Below are positions 25,236-34,054 of a stretch of DNA of 48,128 bases, in pieces (position 1 is the stretch's first letter; each line of letters opens with the position of its first letter). This DNA is from an uncultured Alphaproteobacteria bacterium. Lineage in GTDB: Bacteria; Pseudomonadota; Alphaproteobacteria; Methylaequorales; Methylaequoraceae. A program made the position numbers and the translations under genes. The DNA is taken from the NCBI GenBank assembly GCA_902542925.1, contig CACBWF010000003.1:1-48128 (forward strand). The letters run 5' to 3'. The notes beneath the pieces are model-generated. The model was not told the origin of the DNA, searched no databases, and saw nothing but the letters and a program-made list of their open reading frames with translations.

Positions 25236-26531
25236 ATGGATGTTTTGAAAAAAAAAGGAGAATTACCAACAGTAGATTCAAATAACAAGTTTATTAATAT
25301 AAAATCTGAAGGATTAGATGGAGTATTTGCTGAGTTGTTCTCACTTGTAAATTTATCTTCTATTGAATCAATAAACCCAAACAATGCTAATACTAACGCT
25401 AATGAAATAAATAACACAATTATAAACACTGATGGTGAAGAAATTAAAAGTGATAAAAATTCATTACTTGCAGCCAAATCACTAATATCCATTTTTCTTA
25501 ATGATAAAGAGGTTACCAGTAATACTGATCAAGCTGAAAAAATAAGTTTTAATTTAAAATCTTTTCAAAATATAAATTTACCTAAAACTGAAAATAAAGA
25601 AAAGGACTTCAAGGAACAAAATTTAAATTTTAATCAAAAAGACTATCTCATCAATTCAATTGGTATTACAAATAAGAAAAAAAAACAAGGTGATTTGACT
25701 GATAGTTCCAGGAAGTATAGCAACTTTAAAAATAATGATACTACTGATATTCTCGTTAAAGAAAATAAAAAAGATAACCTTAATAATGAATTACAAAAAA
25801 ATTCCAATTTAATCAATAAATCCAATCAATTGTTTTCAAATAGTGTAATGAAAAATTCAAAAAAGAAAGGACTAAAAGATAAAAATAAAATTTTTAAAAT
25901 TTCAGTAGAATATCTTTCAAAAGAAAAATCAGACATATCAATTCAAAAATTTGCAACGAACAAAGTTAGTAAACATATGTTAAAACAAACAACTGAAAAT
26001 AAAATGTTGTTGTCTAATAACGCTGAAAATTTAAATAGAGGAAATTTAATTGAAAACACTGTAACAAAAAATATTAATTATAATAATGTTCATGATAAAC
26101 AGTTTTTAGACTTACTTGAAAGTGGATGGGGAGAAAAATTTATTAAATCTTTAAAACAAAATATTGAAAATGGTAAAAATAAGATTGACTTCACAATTAA
26201 ACCAAAAAATTTAGGTAAACTAAAAGTTGAGGTTAACGTCGAGGATGGAAAAACTAATATTAAAATAAATGCCGAGAATAAAACTGTTGCTCATTTATTA
26301 AATGAAAACCAGATGAGACTTAATGATTTACTTAATAGAGATAATTTGAGATCAGATAGCATGTTTCAAGCAAGTCACCAAAATAATTCGAACGAAAATA
26401 GTAAAAATAATAATAAAAAAAAAAATGATAATTTTGATTCAATGCAAAGAAAAATTGAAACTAGTAGTAAAGAAGGTCAGGAAATAAGTAGCGCTAAAAA
26501 AAAATTACATAAAGTTGATATTAATGCATAA
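25236..26531 (+). CDS. fliK: flagellar hook-length control protein FliK
   Basis: Secreted molecular ruler that ends hook growth and switches export specificity. The 431-residue protein is Asn/Lys/Ser-rich and poorly conserved for ~290 residues. The C-terminal Flag_hook domain follows: KIDFTIKPKNLGKLKVEV, INAENKTVAHLLNENQ and LNDLLNRDNLRS. The composition of the N-terminal part is normal for FliK rulers. It has its own sigma-54 promoter and precedes fliL. Confidence 0.88.
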   Translation: MDVLKKKGELPTVDSNNKFINIKSEGLDGVFAELFSLVNLSSIESINPNNANTNANEINNTIINTDGEEIKSDKNSLLAAKSLISIFLNDKEVTSNTDQAEKISFNLKSFQNINLPKTENKEKDFKEQNLNFNQKDYLINSIGITNKKKKQGDLTDSSRKYSNFKNNDTTDILVKENKKDNLNNELQKNSNLINKSNQLFSNSVMKNSKKKGLKDKNKIFKISVEYLSKEKSDISIQKFATNKVSKHMLKQTTENKMLLSNNAENLNRGNLIENTVTKNINYNNVHDKQFLDLLESGWGEKFIKSLKQNIENGKNKIDFTIKPKNLGKLKVEVNVEDGKTNIKINAENKTVAHLLNENQMRLNDLLNRDNLRSDSMFQASHQNNSNENSKNNNKKKNDNFDSMQRKIETSSKEGQEISSAKKKLHKVDINA

Positions 26532-26559
26532 GTTTATACAATAAAAAAGGAACAAGGTT

Positions 26560-27201
26560 ATGGCTGAAAATAAAAATCAGGAAGAAGAAAATAATAATAA
26601 AGGTGGAATTGTAAAAATTGCTTTAATGGGAGTTGGTGGACTTGTTCTTCTAGCTTTAGGTGCTTTTGTAGGGGCTTTTTTCTTTGGTGGAGAAAGTACT
26701 GATCCCTCTAGTGAAATATCACAAATTATAGAGAAAAAAGAAAACCCTGAAAAATTAGAAGAAGACGATGAATCAACAGAAGAAATAGCTGAAAATGAAT
26801 GTGCTGAAGAAGAAAAAGATGAAGAAGGAAATTGCCCAGTCGGACCAAAGAAAATTCCTAAACTTGTTCCAGAGGAAGAACTATTTGCAACAACTTACTA
26901 TGAATTTCCTGGTAATTTTACAACAAACTTAAAAGGTTCTAAAAAATTTCTTCAGGTTTCCTTAGGTGTGTCAACACAATATGATGAGCAAGTTATGGCA
27001 AATGTAGACAGTCACCAATTGGCTTTAAGATCTGAAATATTAGGTATCATATCTGAGTTTACTGCAGAAGATGTATCAAATAGAGAAGGTAAAAAGCAAC
27101 TTGCAGAAAAATTGAAAGAGGGGATCAATTTAATCCTTGAAGATGTAGAAGGATTTGGTGGAGTTGAAAATGTTCATTTTACATCGTTTGTTTTACAATA
27201 G
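26560..27201 (+). CDS. fliL: flagellar basal body-associated protein FliL
   Basis: Single-pass inner-membrane protein that surrounds or supports the stator. The 213-residue protein has one membrane helix at about residues 19-41 (ALMGVGGLVLLALGAFVGAF) and a long acidic linker. The FliL core follows (YYEFPGNFTTNLKGSKKFLQ, VSLGVSTQYDE, ALRSEILGIIS, GVENVHFTSFVLQ). In PomAB-type motors FliL interacts with the stators, which fits the pomAB genes nearby. Confidence 0.94.
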   Translation: MAENKNQEEENNNKGGIVKIALMGVGGLVLLALGAFVGAFFFGGESTDPSSEISQIIEKKENPEKLEEDDESTEEIAENECAEEEKDEEGNCPVGPKKIPKLVPEEELFATTYYEFPGNFTTNLKGSKKFLQVSLGVSTQYDEQVMANVDSHQLALRSEILGIISEFTAEDVSNREGKKQLAEKLKEGINLILEDVEGFGGVENVHFTSFVLQ

Positions 27202-27219
27202 TTTTATTTAAGGAAAAAT

Positions 27220-28218
27220 ATGGCAGAACCATCAAGAAAATTATCATCGGATGAAGTAACTGCTCTCATGGAGGGTTTAAAAACTGGTGATTTAAGTAAA
27301 TCAACAATCAAATCAGGTAAAGATGTAGAAGTAAAACCTTTTACTTTTGGATCTGATGATCTGACCTTACTAGGTGATTATTATGCGCTTAGACTAATCA
27401 ACGAGAGATTTGCAAGAATGGTAAGAACAGTATTTTTACCTCTATTAAGAGTTCAACCAAGAATAAGTTCATTTCCACCAGAAGTAAAAACCTTTGAAGA
27501 ATATAGTTCAGGACTTGATGCTTTTATGAGTTTAACTAATAACAGAATAGAGGAATTAAGAGGTTCCATGTTGACTGTCCTACCTCCGAACTTCGTAAGC
27601 TTATGTACAAGTAGCAGGTATGGAGGTAAATTAGAAATAAGTGATAATTCAAGAACTGAATTTACTTCAACAGAAGAAAAAATTATTGAAGTAATCAATA
27701 CTGGTATTTGTAATACTTTAGAACTTTCGTGGAAAGATTTAACGCCTATAACACTTAAATTTCAAAGTAGAGAGCAAAATCCTCAATTTGCTGCATTTGT
27801 TGAAGCAACTGATCTGGTAATAGTTTGTTCATTTGTAATGCAATTACCAAAGATTGATTCAATATCCTTTGATATTGTATATCCATTACAAACGTTAAAA
27901 CCAGTATCGTCTTTACTAAGATCAAGAGTGCAATCTGATGTTATTGATTCGAACCTTAATTGGCAGGATAGATTACAAAATGCTGTTTTGGAAATTCCTT
28001 TGAAAGCATATAGTAATTTGGCTGAACCAACTGTTTCAATGTCTAAACTACTAGTATTAAAAAAAGGTGATGTACTACCTGTTAATGTTGAAGATACTGT
28101 TGATTTTTATGTTGAAGATCAAAAATATTTTTTGGCAGAAATGGGACAAGTTAAAGGTAATATTGCAGTCAATTTAAAAGAAAGATTAAACATTTTAGGA
28201 GAAAAAAATGAACGCTGA
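27220..28218 (+). CDS. fliM: flagellar motor switch protein FliM
   Basis: C-ring protein that receives CheY-P and sets rotation direction. The 332-residue protein has the N-terminal LSSDEVTALMEGL (the usual LSQxEIDALL CheY-binding motif), the central RFARMVRTVFLPLLRVQPRI segment, and a C-terminal SpoA/FliN-like domain (LKKGDVLPVNVEDTVDFYVE, GNIAVNLKERL). It overlaps fliN by 11 bases. Confidence 0.96.
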   Translation: MAEPSRKLSSDEVTALMEGLKTGDLSKSTIKSGKDVEVKPFTFGSDDLTLLGDYYALRLINERFARMVRTVFLPLLRVQPRISSFPPEVKTFEEYSSGLDAFMSLTNNRIEELRGSMLTVLPPNFVSLCTSSRYGGKLEISDNSRTEFTSTEEKIIEVINTGICNTLELSWKDLTPITLKFQSREQNPQFAAFVEATDLVIVCSFVMQLPKIDSISFDIVYPLQTLKPVSSLLRSRVQSDVIDSNLNWQDRLQNAVLEIPLKAYSNLAEPTVSMSKLLVLKKGDVLPVNVEDTVDFYVEDQKYFLAEMGQVKGNIAVNLKERLNILGEKNER

Positions 28219-28594
28219 AACAACTGAAAATGTAAATTCAGAAACTAAAAATGAGAATGCACAGGTATCAGAAGATCCAAAAAAAACTGATCAGCAAAGT
28301 CAAGAAGTTGATTCAAAAATAAAGGATAGCTCAGCTGCTAATAATTTAAGAGTTCTTGAAAATATAGATGTAAAACTAACTGTAGAAGTTGGCAATACTG
28401 AAATTAAGATTAGAGATTTACTAAGATTAAATGAGGGTTCAGTTGTAGAATTAGATAGATTAGCTGGTGAACCTCTTGATATACTTGCTAATGGTACCAT
28501 GATTGCCAAAGGAGAAGTAGTTATGGTAGGAGAAAGATTTGGAATTAGGCTCACAGAGGTAGTTGATCCTGAAGAGAGAGTTCAAAATCTATAA
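28208..28594 (+). CDS. fliN: flagellar motor switch protein FliN
   Basis: C-ring component and export-cargo dock. A ~45-residue Gln/Glu/Lys-rich leader precedes the SpoA domain: VKLTVEVGNTEIKIRDLLRL, NEGSVVELDRLAGEPLDIL, NGTMIAKGEVVMVGERFGIR and LTEVVDPEERV. The 128-residue length is normal. A 136-base gap follows, containing the fliO promoter. Confidence 0.96.
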   Translation: MNAETTENVNSETKNENAQVSEDPKKTDQQSQEVDSKIKDSSAANNLRVLENIDVKLTVEVGNTEIKIRDLLRLNEGSVVELDRLAGEPLDILANGTMIAKGEVVMVGERFGIRLTEVVDPEERVQNL

Positions 28595-28597
28595 ATT

Positions 28598-28611
28598 GTC
28601 AATATTTTGGC
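28598..28611. promoter_or_regulatory. weak FleQ-type site upstream of fliO
   Basis: GTCA-ATATTT-TGGC retains one full half-site of GTCA-N6-TGAC and three of four bases of the other. It is about 70 bases upstream of the fliO -24 element, a plausible enhancer position. On its own this match could be chance. Confidence 0.25.
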
Positions 28612-28679
28612 ATTTAAATATAATAAAAATATAAATAAATTCAGTAACTTATATAACAAAGACCCTATAAACTAAGTCA

Positions 28680-28696
28680 TGGCAGGTTTCTTGCTT
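28680..28696 (+). promoter_or_regulatory. sigma-54 promoter for fliOPQR-flhB
   Basis: TGGCAGGTTTCTTGCTT has GG at 28681-28682 and GC at 28693-28694, ten bases apart, and is the closest of the four to the TGGCACG-N4-TTGCT consensus. The start should fall near 28706, about 25 bases before the fliO ATG. Confidence 0.85.
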
Positions 28697-28718
28697 ATGG
28701 TTATAGATAAACCATAAG
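28694..28718. repeat. perfect 9-bp inverted repeat at the fliO promoter start site
   Basis: CTTATGGTT at 28694-28702 and AACCATAAG at 28710-28718 flank a seven-base centre. The left arm touches the -12 element and the right arm runs into the AAGGAG Shine-Dalgarno (28717-28721) of fliO. Because sigma-54 transcription should begin inside the centre, the dyad is better explained as a protein operator than as an mRNA hairpin from this promoter. In read-through RNA from fliN it could form a hairpin that masks the ribosome site. Confidence 0.6.
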
Positions 28719-28730
28719 GAGTTCAAGATT

Positions 28731-29102
28731 ATGACAGAATTTTCAGGCCCATCTTTTGATCAATATTTAATTGTGATGGGGTTTTTTGTAGCAATTTTTG
28801 CAATCTTTTTATTTATTAAAAAGAATAGATACATTATTTCTAACAAACTACAGAATCAAAAAAGAATGAAGGTGAGTGATGTTACTCTTTTAGGTCAAGG
28901 AGACAGAGCCCTAATTTTAAAGATAGATGATAAGGATTTCCTTTTTATTTCAGGAAAAAATTCTGGAGCTATTCTTACTGAGATTAAAAATGAAAATAAT
29001 TCTAAAGTAAGCAACATAGAACAAACAAAGTTAGAAACAAAAAATAAAAAAGCTTTTGAAATAAGAAGTTTGATTGAAAAAAGGTTAAAAAATGAAAAGT
29101 AA
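28731..29102 (+). CDS. fliO: flagellar biosynthetic protein FliO
   Basis: Short export-apparatus assembly factor that stabilises FliP. The 123-residue protein has one N-terminal membrane helix (YLIVMGFFVAIFAIFLFI, about residues 12-29). A small cytoplasmic FliO domain follows (MKVSDVTLLGQGDRALILKI, FLFISGKNSG). The Shine-Dalgarno AAGGAG lies at 28717-28721. It overlaps fliP by 11 bases. Confidence 0.85.
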   Translation: MTEFSGPSFDQYLIVMGFFVAIFAIFLFIKKNRYIISNKLQNQKRMKVSDVTLLGQGDRALILKIDDKDFLFISGKNSGAILTEIKNENNSKVSNIEQTKLETKNKKAFEIRSLIEKRLKNEK

Positions 29103-29847
29103 ATTTGTAGTTAATTTTTCATTAATATTTATTTTCTTATTGACTAATTCACTAAATGCCCAAGAAATCACTTCTGGTTTAGAGGCTTTAACTGTAACCG
29201 AATTGCCAAATGGTGGAAAAACTTATTCATTGTCTCTAAAGATTCTAGCTTTAATGACAGCCCTAACTATTTTACCATCACTTGTATTAGGAATGACAGC
29301 TTTTACAAGAGTAATAATCGTTATGTCAATTCTCAGACAGGCATTAGGAACTCAGCAAACACCACCAAATCAAATTTTAATTGCAATTTCATTGTTCCTA
29401 ACTTTTTTCATTATGGCGCCAACTTTTAACAAAATATATTCTGATGTTTCAGGTCCTTATCAAAATGGTGAAATAACGATGACTGAGGCTATTCAAAGTG
29501 GTGGAAATGAACTAAAAAAATTCATGATAAGAAATACAAGGAACAACGATCTAAATATGTTTTCTGCCATGGCAGGTGAAGAAAATTTTGACAACCCAAC
29601 AGATGTTCCTTTTTACATAGTTCTTCCAGCATATATGACAAGTGAACTAAAAACTGCATTTCAAATTGGATTTTTACTTTTTTTACCTTTCCTTGTAATT
29701 GACATGGTTGTGGCTTCAATTCTTATGTCACTTGGTATGATGATGTTATCCCCGATGCTAATAGCTTTACCTTTCAAATTACTTTTATTTATACTTGTCG
29801 ATGGGTGGACAATGACAGTAGGCTCTTTAGTTGGAACTTTTCAATAG
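29092..29847 (+). CDS. fliP: flagellar export gate protein FliP
   Basis: Core of the type III export gate. The 251 residues begin with a cleavable signal (about 23 residues, ending LNAQE). The conserved blocks are LPSLVLGMTAFTRVIIVMSI, LRQALGTQQTPPNQILIAIS and FLPFLVIDMVVASILMSLGM, with a final MMLSPMLIALPFKLLLFILV. Length and motifs are complete. Confidence 0.97.
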   Translation: MKSKFVVNFSLIFIFLLTNSLNAQEITSGLEALTVTELPNGGKTYSLSLKILALMTALTILPSLVLGMTAFTRVIIVMSILRQALGTQQTPPNQILIAISLFLTFFIMAPTFNKIYSDVSGPYQNGEITMTEAIQSGGNELKKFMIRNTRNNDLNMFSAMAGEENFDNPTDVPFYIVLPAYMTSELKTAFQIGFLLFLPFLVIDMVVASILMSLGMMMLSPMLIALPFKLLLFILVDGWTMTVGSLVGTFQ

Positions 29848-29858
29848 TGAGATAAATT

Positions 29859-30125
29859 ATGGGTTTTGACGAAAATATTGAAATGGTAAGACTAGCTTTT
29901 TATCAAGTATTAATTTCCAGTGGACCTTTTCTGGGAGCAGCTTTAGCTATAGGATTAACAATTGGTATTATTCAAGCCGCAACATCAATTCAGGAAATGA
30001 CACTCAGTTTTGTACCTAAAGTTGTCCTAGTAATTTTCGCTATGGGTTTTATGGCAAACTATTTTATCGTAAGCCTTACAGACTATTTTTCTTTTATATT
30101 TGATACTATTAGCGGAATTAAGTAA
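29859..30125 (+). CDS. fliQ: flagellar export gate protein FliQ
   Basis: 88-residue two-helix protein of the export gate. It has the signature ALAIGLTIGIIQAATSIQEM and TLSFVPKVVLVI. It overlaps fliR by one base (TAATG). Confidence 0.96.
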   Translation: MGFDENIEMVRLAFYQVLISSGPFLGAALAIGLTIGIIQAATSIQEMTLSFVPKVVLVIFAMGFMANYFIVSLTDYFSFIFDTISGIK

Positions 30126-30946
30126 TGGTTGAAATTCCCCTACCATTTTATGAGCCTTTTAATAAACTTCCAGGACTAGAATTAAACCAATTAATTGATT
30201 TTTTACTAATTTTTATTTTATCTTCAATAAGGTTATCATCTTTTTTAATTTCTAGTCCTTTTTTAGGTTCAAGAAATATTCCACTACATGCAAAAATAGT
30301 TTTTTCTATGATTTTATCTTTTTTCTTTTTTGGTCAAACTTCTGACATAGAATTAAGTCAGTATATCATTGAAAATTTATTTTTTTTAGTTTTGATTGAA
30401 ATTTTAATTGGAGTTGCAAGTGGTCTGAGTCTTACAGTTTGGTTTAGTGCAGCCTCAATGGCTGGAGAAAAAATTGCAGCTTCAACTGGACTTGGTTTCT
30501 CTGCTTTAGTTGACCCAGAAACAGGTGGTCAGACTCCAGTTCTCAGTGTTTTGCTAGATTTATTTTTATTAACAATCTTTGTTTCACTGAATGGTCACCT
30601 TCTTGCAATAAACCTGATTGTGGAAAGTTATGAAGTTATAGAAGTAGGATCAAGGTTTCCAGGTATTGCACTAATAGGTTCTGGCATTGAGGCTGCTGGA
30701 GCAATGTTTTATACTGCAGGCTTGATAATGCTTCCAATCGTTGGGGGATTATTATTAACAAATATGGCTATTGGTGTAATTACTAAGTCCGCTCCAACAC
30801 TAAATCTATTTTCTTTTGGATTTCCAATAACCATAATGATCGCATTTGTATTATTATTTTTTGCAACTCGATCAATAGGTGGAGCCTTCGCAGAACTAGT
30901 AAAAAACTCAATAGAAAATCTTGAAGTTGTTTTAGGAGTAATTTAA
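30125..30946 (+). CDS. fliR: flagellar export gate protein FliR
   Basis: The 273-residue gate subunit has multiple membrane helices with the motifs RLSSFLISSPFLGSRNIP, GEKIAASTGLGFSALVDPET, LLLTNMAIGVITKSAPTLNL and FSFGFPITIM. It shares the TAATG junction with flhB. Confidence 0.96.
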   Translation: MVEIPLPFYEPFNKLPGLELNQLIDFLLIFILSSIRLSSFLISSPFLGSRNIPLHAKIVFSMILSFFFFGQTSDIELSQYIIENLFFLVLIEILIGVASGLSLTVWFSAASMAGEKIAASTGLGFSALVDPETGGQTPVLSVLLDLFLLTIFVSLNGHLLAINLIVESYEVIEVGSRFPGIALIGSGIEAAGAMFYTAGLIMLPIVGGLLLTNMAIGVITKSAPTLNLFSFGFPITIMIAFVLLFFATRSIGGAFAELVKNSIENLEVVLGVI

Positions 30947-32094
30947 TGGCTGAAGACAAAGATGAAAGTCAAGAAAAAACCCAGGACCCCAGTTCCCGAA
31001 GACTTGAAAAGGCTAGAGAAGAAGGGAAGGTTGTAAAATCTACTGAAGTTTTCGTTTTTGTACTACTTGCTGCAGGAATTTTATTGATGCAAATAACTCC
31101 ATTTTTTATAGAAGACTTCTTAAAATTGTGTAAAGGTTTTTTTGTATTTGGGCTTGAAGTAAAGCATGGTCATAGTGCTCTTGGCAGTATTTCAACTGCG
31201 ATAGATATGGTTGTGAAAACTGTTATAGTTTTTGGAATACCTTTGGCAATTGTCTGTATAATTACACAATTTATAATTGGTGGAATAAATTTTTCCCTAA
31301 AATCAATCTACTGGAAAATGGAAAAAATGAATCCTATTTCTGGATTAAAGAGAATTTTTTCACTTAACGGTCTCGTTAATCTTGTTAAGGCATTATTAAA
31401 AGTATTTTTACTTGGCGCAATCTCATTCTTCATAATTAAAAAAAATGTTCCGGATTTAACATACCTTACAACTACAAATTTAGCTTCTGCGTTTGGAAAA
31501 ACTGTATCTTTTTTTCCTGAATTAGTTTTAGCTTTATTACTTGGCTTAGCTCTTATAGCGATTCTAGATTTAGCCTGGCAAAAGTATGATTACATAAAAC
31601 AACTAAGAATGTCGCACCAGGATATTAAAGATGAGTATAAAGAAACAGACGGTCAGCCTGAAGTAAAACAAAAAATTAGAAAACTTCAAATGCAGGCAGC
31701 ATCAAAAGCTGCAAAAGAAAATGCTTCACTTGATAATTTATCTGAAGCCACAGCAATTATAACTAATCCGACTCACTTCGCCGTTGCATTAAAATATGAA
31801 GTTGGTGAATCAAAAGCGCCGGTTGTAATAGCAAAAGGGAGAGGAAAAGTAGCTGAACAAATAATTTCTAAATCTAGTGAATTAGGAATCTCAAAAATGC
31901 AAAGTCCGGTTCTTGCTAGGGCGATTTATTACACATGTGAAATTGGAGAAGAAATTATTAGTAAATTATATAGTGCAGTTGCAATTGCATTAGCTTATAT
32001 TTATAAGGTAAACAATGGGGAAAATATGGATGAGCCAGAAATTGAAATTCCTAACGACTTAGTCTTTGATGAATTTGGTAATAAAAATGTTTAG
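30946..32094 (+). CDS. flhB: flagellar export specificity switch FlhB
   Basis: Controls the switch from hook to filament export. The 382-residue protein has the N-terminal EDKDESQEKTQDPSSRRLEK motif, four membrane helices, and the cytoplasmic autocleavage site NPTH (in AIITNPTHFAVALKYE, about residue 277). The conserved PVLARAIYYTCEIGEEI follows. A C-terminal extension is acidic. flhA, which usually follows in gammaproteobacterial clusters, is not here; a run of less familiar genes overlaps its 3' end instead. Confidence 0.97.
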   Translation: MAEDKDESQEKTQDPSSRRLEKAREEGKVVKSTEVFVFVLLAAGILLMQITPFFIEDFLKLCKGFFVFGLEVKHGHSALGSISTAIDMVVKTVIVFGIPLAIVCIITQFIIGGINFSLKSIYWKMEKMNPISGLKRIFSLNGLVNLVKALLKVFLLGAISFFIIKKNVPDLTYLTTTNLASAFGKTVSFFPELVLALLLGLALIAILDLAWQKYDYIKQLRMSHQDIKDEYKETDGQPEVKQKIRKLQMQAASKAAKENASLDNLSEATAIITNPTHFAVALKYEVGESKAPVVIAKGRGKVAEQIISKSSELGISKMQSPVLARAIYYTCEIGEEIISKLYSAVAIALAYIYKVNNGENMDEPEIEIPNDLVFDEFGNKNV

Positions 32095-32296
32095 CAGTAA
32101 TGTAAGCAAAATTATAGTAACTTTTGCTTTTTTCTACAGTGCAATCATATGTTATTTCAAAGGTGAGCAACTTTATAATGAGGGACAAATTTTATATGCA
32201 ATAGTACTTTGGGTTTGCGCATTTTTGTCCTTTATAGGGGCTTTAAGATTCCAGGTTGCAAAATTAATATATTTTTTTAGAGACAAAAAATGGTAA
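32087..32296 (+). CDS. small membrane protein, two predicted helices
   Basis: Unknown family. The 69-residue protein starts MFSSNVSKIIVTFAFFYSAI, with helices at about residues 6-22 and 38-55, and ends with a basic FFRDKKW. The start is ATG 32087, overlapping the last eight bases of flhB; a start at 32066 would extend further into flhB. It is translationally coupled to flhB and to the next gene (ATGGTAA overlap), so it should be made with the export apparatus. Confidence 0.7.
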   Translation: MFSSNVSKIIVTFAFFYSAIICYFKGEQLYNEGQILYAIVLWVCAFLSFIGALRFQVAKLIYFFRDKKW

Positions 32297-32505
32297 AAAA
32301 AGCTAATATTCTTGATTGTAAAAAATGTAAACATTTGTATGTTACTTATGATAAGTTTTATCCTTGGGGATGCAAAGCATTCGGTTTTAAATCAAAAAAT
32401 TATCCTTATAATGAAGTTTACTCGATTTCTGGCATGAAATGTGCTCTATTTAGTATGAATAATAAATTTGGACAAAAAACAGATAAAAAGGGAAGATTTG
32501 CATGA
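32290..32505 (+). CDS. small Cys-rich protein of the family often labelled 'uracil-DNA glycosylase'
   Basis: The 71-residue protein has the pattern CKKCKHLYVTYDKFYPWGCK, AFGFKSKNYP and SGMKCALF. These four Cys (CxxC...C...C) look like a small metal or Fe-S site. Related short proteins are widespread and frequently carry a misleading uracil-DNA glycosylase name; no glycosylase domain is present. They often lie near flagellar genes, as here. The stop overlaps the next start (ATGA). Confidence 0.75.
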   Translation: MVKKANILDCKKCKHLYVTYDKFYPWGCKAFGFKSKNYPYNEVYSISGMKCALFSMNNKFGQKTDKKGRFA

Positions 32506-33227
32506 ATACGCAACTTAATACGATGCAAGAAAGTATCAAGATCGCTCTAGATGCAGCAGATGCTGCTACGGATGTTACGTCTGAATACAAAAGAATGAAA
32601 AACGAATACATAAAAGCGGAGCAAAAAGTGAAAGAAATACACAAATATACAACAATAATTTTTTCGGCTTCAATTGCAACAGCAGTTGTATCAGTTATTT
32701 TAATAGGCTTGTTATATTTTAAATCATTATCTGAACTTGAAGATATGACTAGTACTAGTAAGGAAGCTCTTGTAGTTTTTGCTGAAAATGTCGAAAATGT
32801 AAATAAAGCTGTTGATAACATGAATCAAAGTTTAAATAAACACTCTGATTTAGTTAATGCAAATATTGAAATCAAAGATAAGCTAAATATGTTAATGAGC
32901 GCTATTGAAAAAAATGACAAAAATTTGATGGTAAGTCTTTCAAAAGAGGTTTCAAATCTTTCAAAAGAAATTTCATCTTCTCTAAAAGCTGAGACTGGTA
33001 AACTGAATCAAAATATTCAAGAAAGCGACGTAATGACATCTGCTAAGGTTAACAAAGCCGTAGAAAAACTTCTTAACGATACAAATAAAAAACAAAACGC
33101 TAAACTGCTAAAGGAGCTTTCTAATAATACTTCAAGTTTGACAGCAGCGCTTGAAGCAATTTCTAAACAAAATAAAGTATTAGTTAAAGAAATTGTTGAT
33201 CAAAAAGAAAGTATAACCTATCCTTAA
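32502..33227 (+). CDS. membrane-anchored coiled-coil protein of unknown function
   Basis: I do not recognise a family. The 241-residue protein has an N-terminal helical segment of ~45 residues and one membrane helix at about 48-68 (TIIFSASIATAVVSVILIGL). A long Ser/Asn/Lys/Glu helix with heptad character follows to the end. The architecture resembles signalling or scaffold proteins with a periplasmic or cytoplasmic stalk, but carries no methyl-accepting signature. It is coupled to the Cys-rich gene (ATGA) and eight bases before the next gene. Confidence 0.7.
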   Translation: MNTQLNTMQESIKIALDAADAATDVTSEYKRMKNEYIKAEQKVKEIHKYTTIIFSASIATAVVSVILIGLLYFKSLSELEDMTSTSKEALVVFAENVENVNKAVDNMNQSLNKHSDLVNANIEIKDKLNMLMSAIEKNDKNLMVSLSKEVSNLSKEISSSLKAETGKLNQNIQESDVMTSAKVNKAVEKLLNDTNKKQNAKLLKELSNNTSSLTAALEAISKQNKVLVKEIVDQKESITYP

Positions 33228-33235
33228 TTTTTAAA

Positions 33236-34018
33236 ATGGAGCAAGTAAATAAGTCCGAAAGTTTTCTTAAAATTGATAGTTTTACAAGGAAAACTGTTGC
33301 TCAATCCTTATTACTAAAAGATAATGATGTAATTGTTGCTCTCGACAATAATCTTTATTTAAAAGGCGAAAATGCACTAATTGAGGATTTAAATTTACTT
33401 AAAAAAGAAGAGAAAAAAACGATACTTACAATTTTCAGAGAAGGTGGTTTTTTTGACGTACTAGTTTCTGGTAGCTTAGGAGCTAAATTTATATCTACTG
33501 ATAATGATGAAACAAAATTAATTTCTGAAAAGTTTTCAAAAAAAGAAATTTTCGATCAAATAGATTTAAAAGAATATATTGCAATGAGGGATTTAACTCA
33601 CAATTATGAAATAATATGCAAATCTAAGTCTTTGTTTGCTGGTTTAATGCCACCGATGTGGCTTGCATACCACAGTAAGTGGTGGTTAATATCTCTTTTT
33701 GCAGTATTAAGTTTTTTACTCATTTCTACTAATTTTTGGATTTTCCTTTTTGGTTGGGTATGTGTGAGTATTTATTGTTACATAGGTCAATTAGAGCTTT
33801 TAATAAGTTTTGCACTTCTGTCCGGGAAAGCATACTCAATGATACTATGCGCAACTGATATGGATCACGCTCAAAAGGTTGTGAGGGAACATAATCCCAA
33901 AGCCAAATACAAGGTGACGAGGTTAGGAGATCCTATTAAATCCGATCAAGAAAATAATAGTAAAGAAGATAAAAATCTAAAAAATAAGATTTCTGATTCA
34001 CAAGAAGCTTTGATATAA
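33236..34018 (+). CDS. membrane protein with N-terminal soluble domain, DUF2628-like helices
   Basis: The 260-residue protein has a ~140-residue soluble part; the segment KTILTIFREGGFFDVLVSGS is PDZ-like in feel. It then has two to three membrane helices (about residues 147-200, LMPPMWLAYHSKWWLISLF onward) and a charged tail. The membrane part loosely resembles DUF2628 proteins, a weak match. The position in the post-flhB run suggests a flagellar or cell-surface role, which is inference only. Confidence 0.6.
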   Translation: MEQVNKSESFLKIDSFTRKTVAQSLLLKDNDVIVALDNNLYLKGENALIEDLNLLKKEEKKTILTIFREGGFFDVLVSGSLGAKFISTDNDETKLISEKFSKKEIFDQIDLKEYIAMRDLTHNYEIICKSKSLFAGLMPPMWLAYHSKWWLISLFAVLSFLLISTNFWIFLFGWVCVSIYCYIGQLELLISFALLSGKAYSMILCATDMDHAQKVVREHNPKAKYKVTRLGDPIKSDQENNSKEDKNLKNKISDSQEALI

Positions 34019-34054
34019 TTATAAAGTAAATTATATAAAATTAAGAGGTTATTG

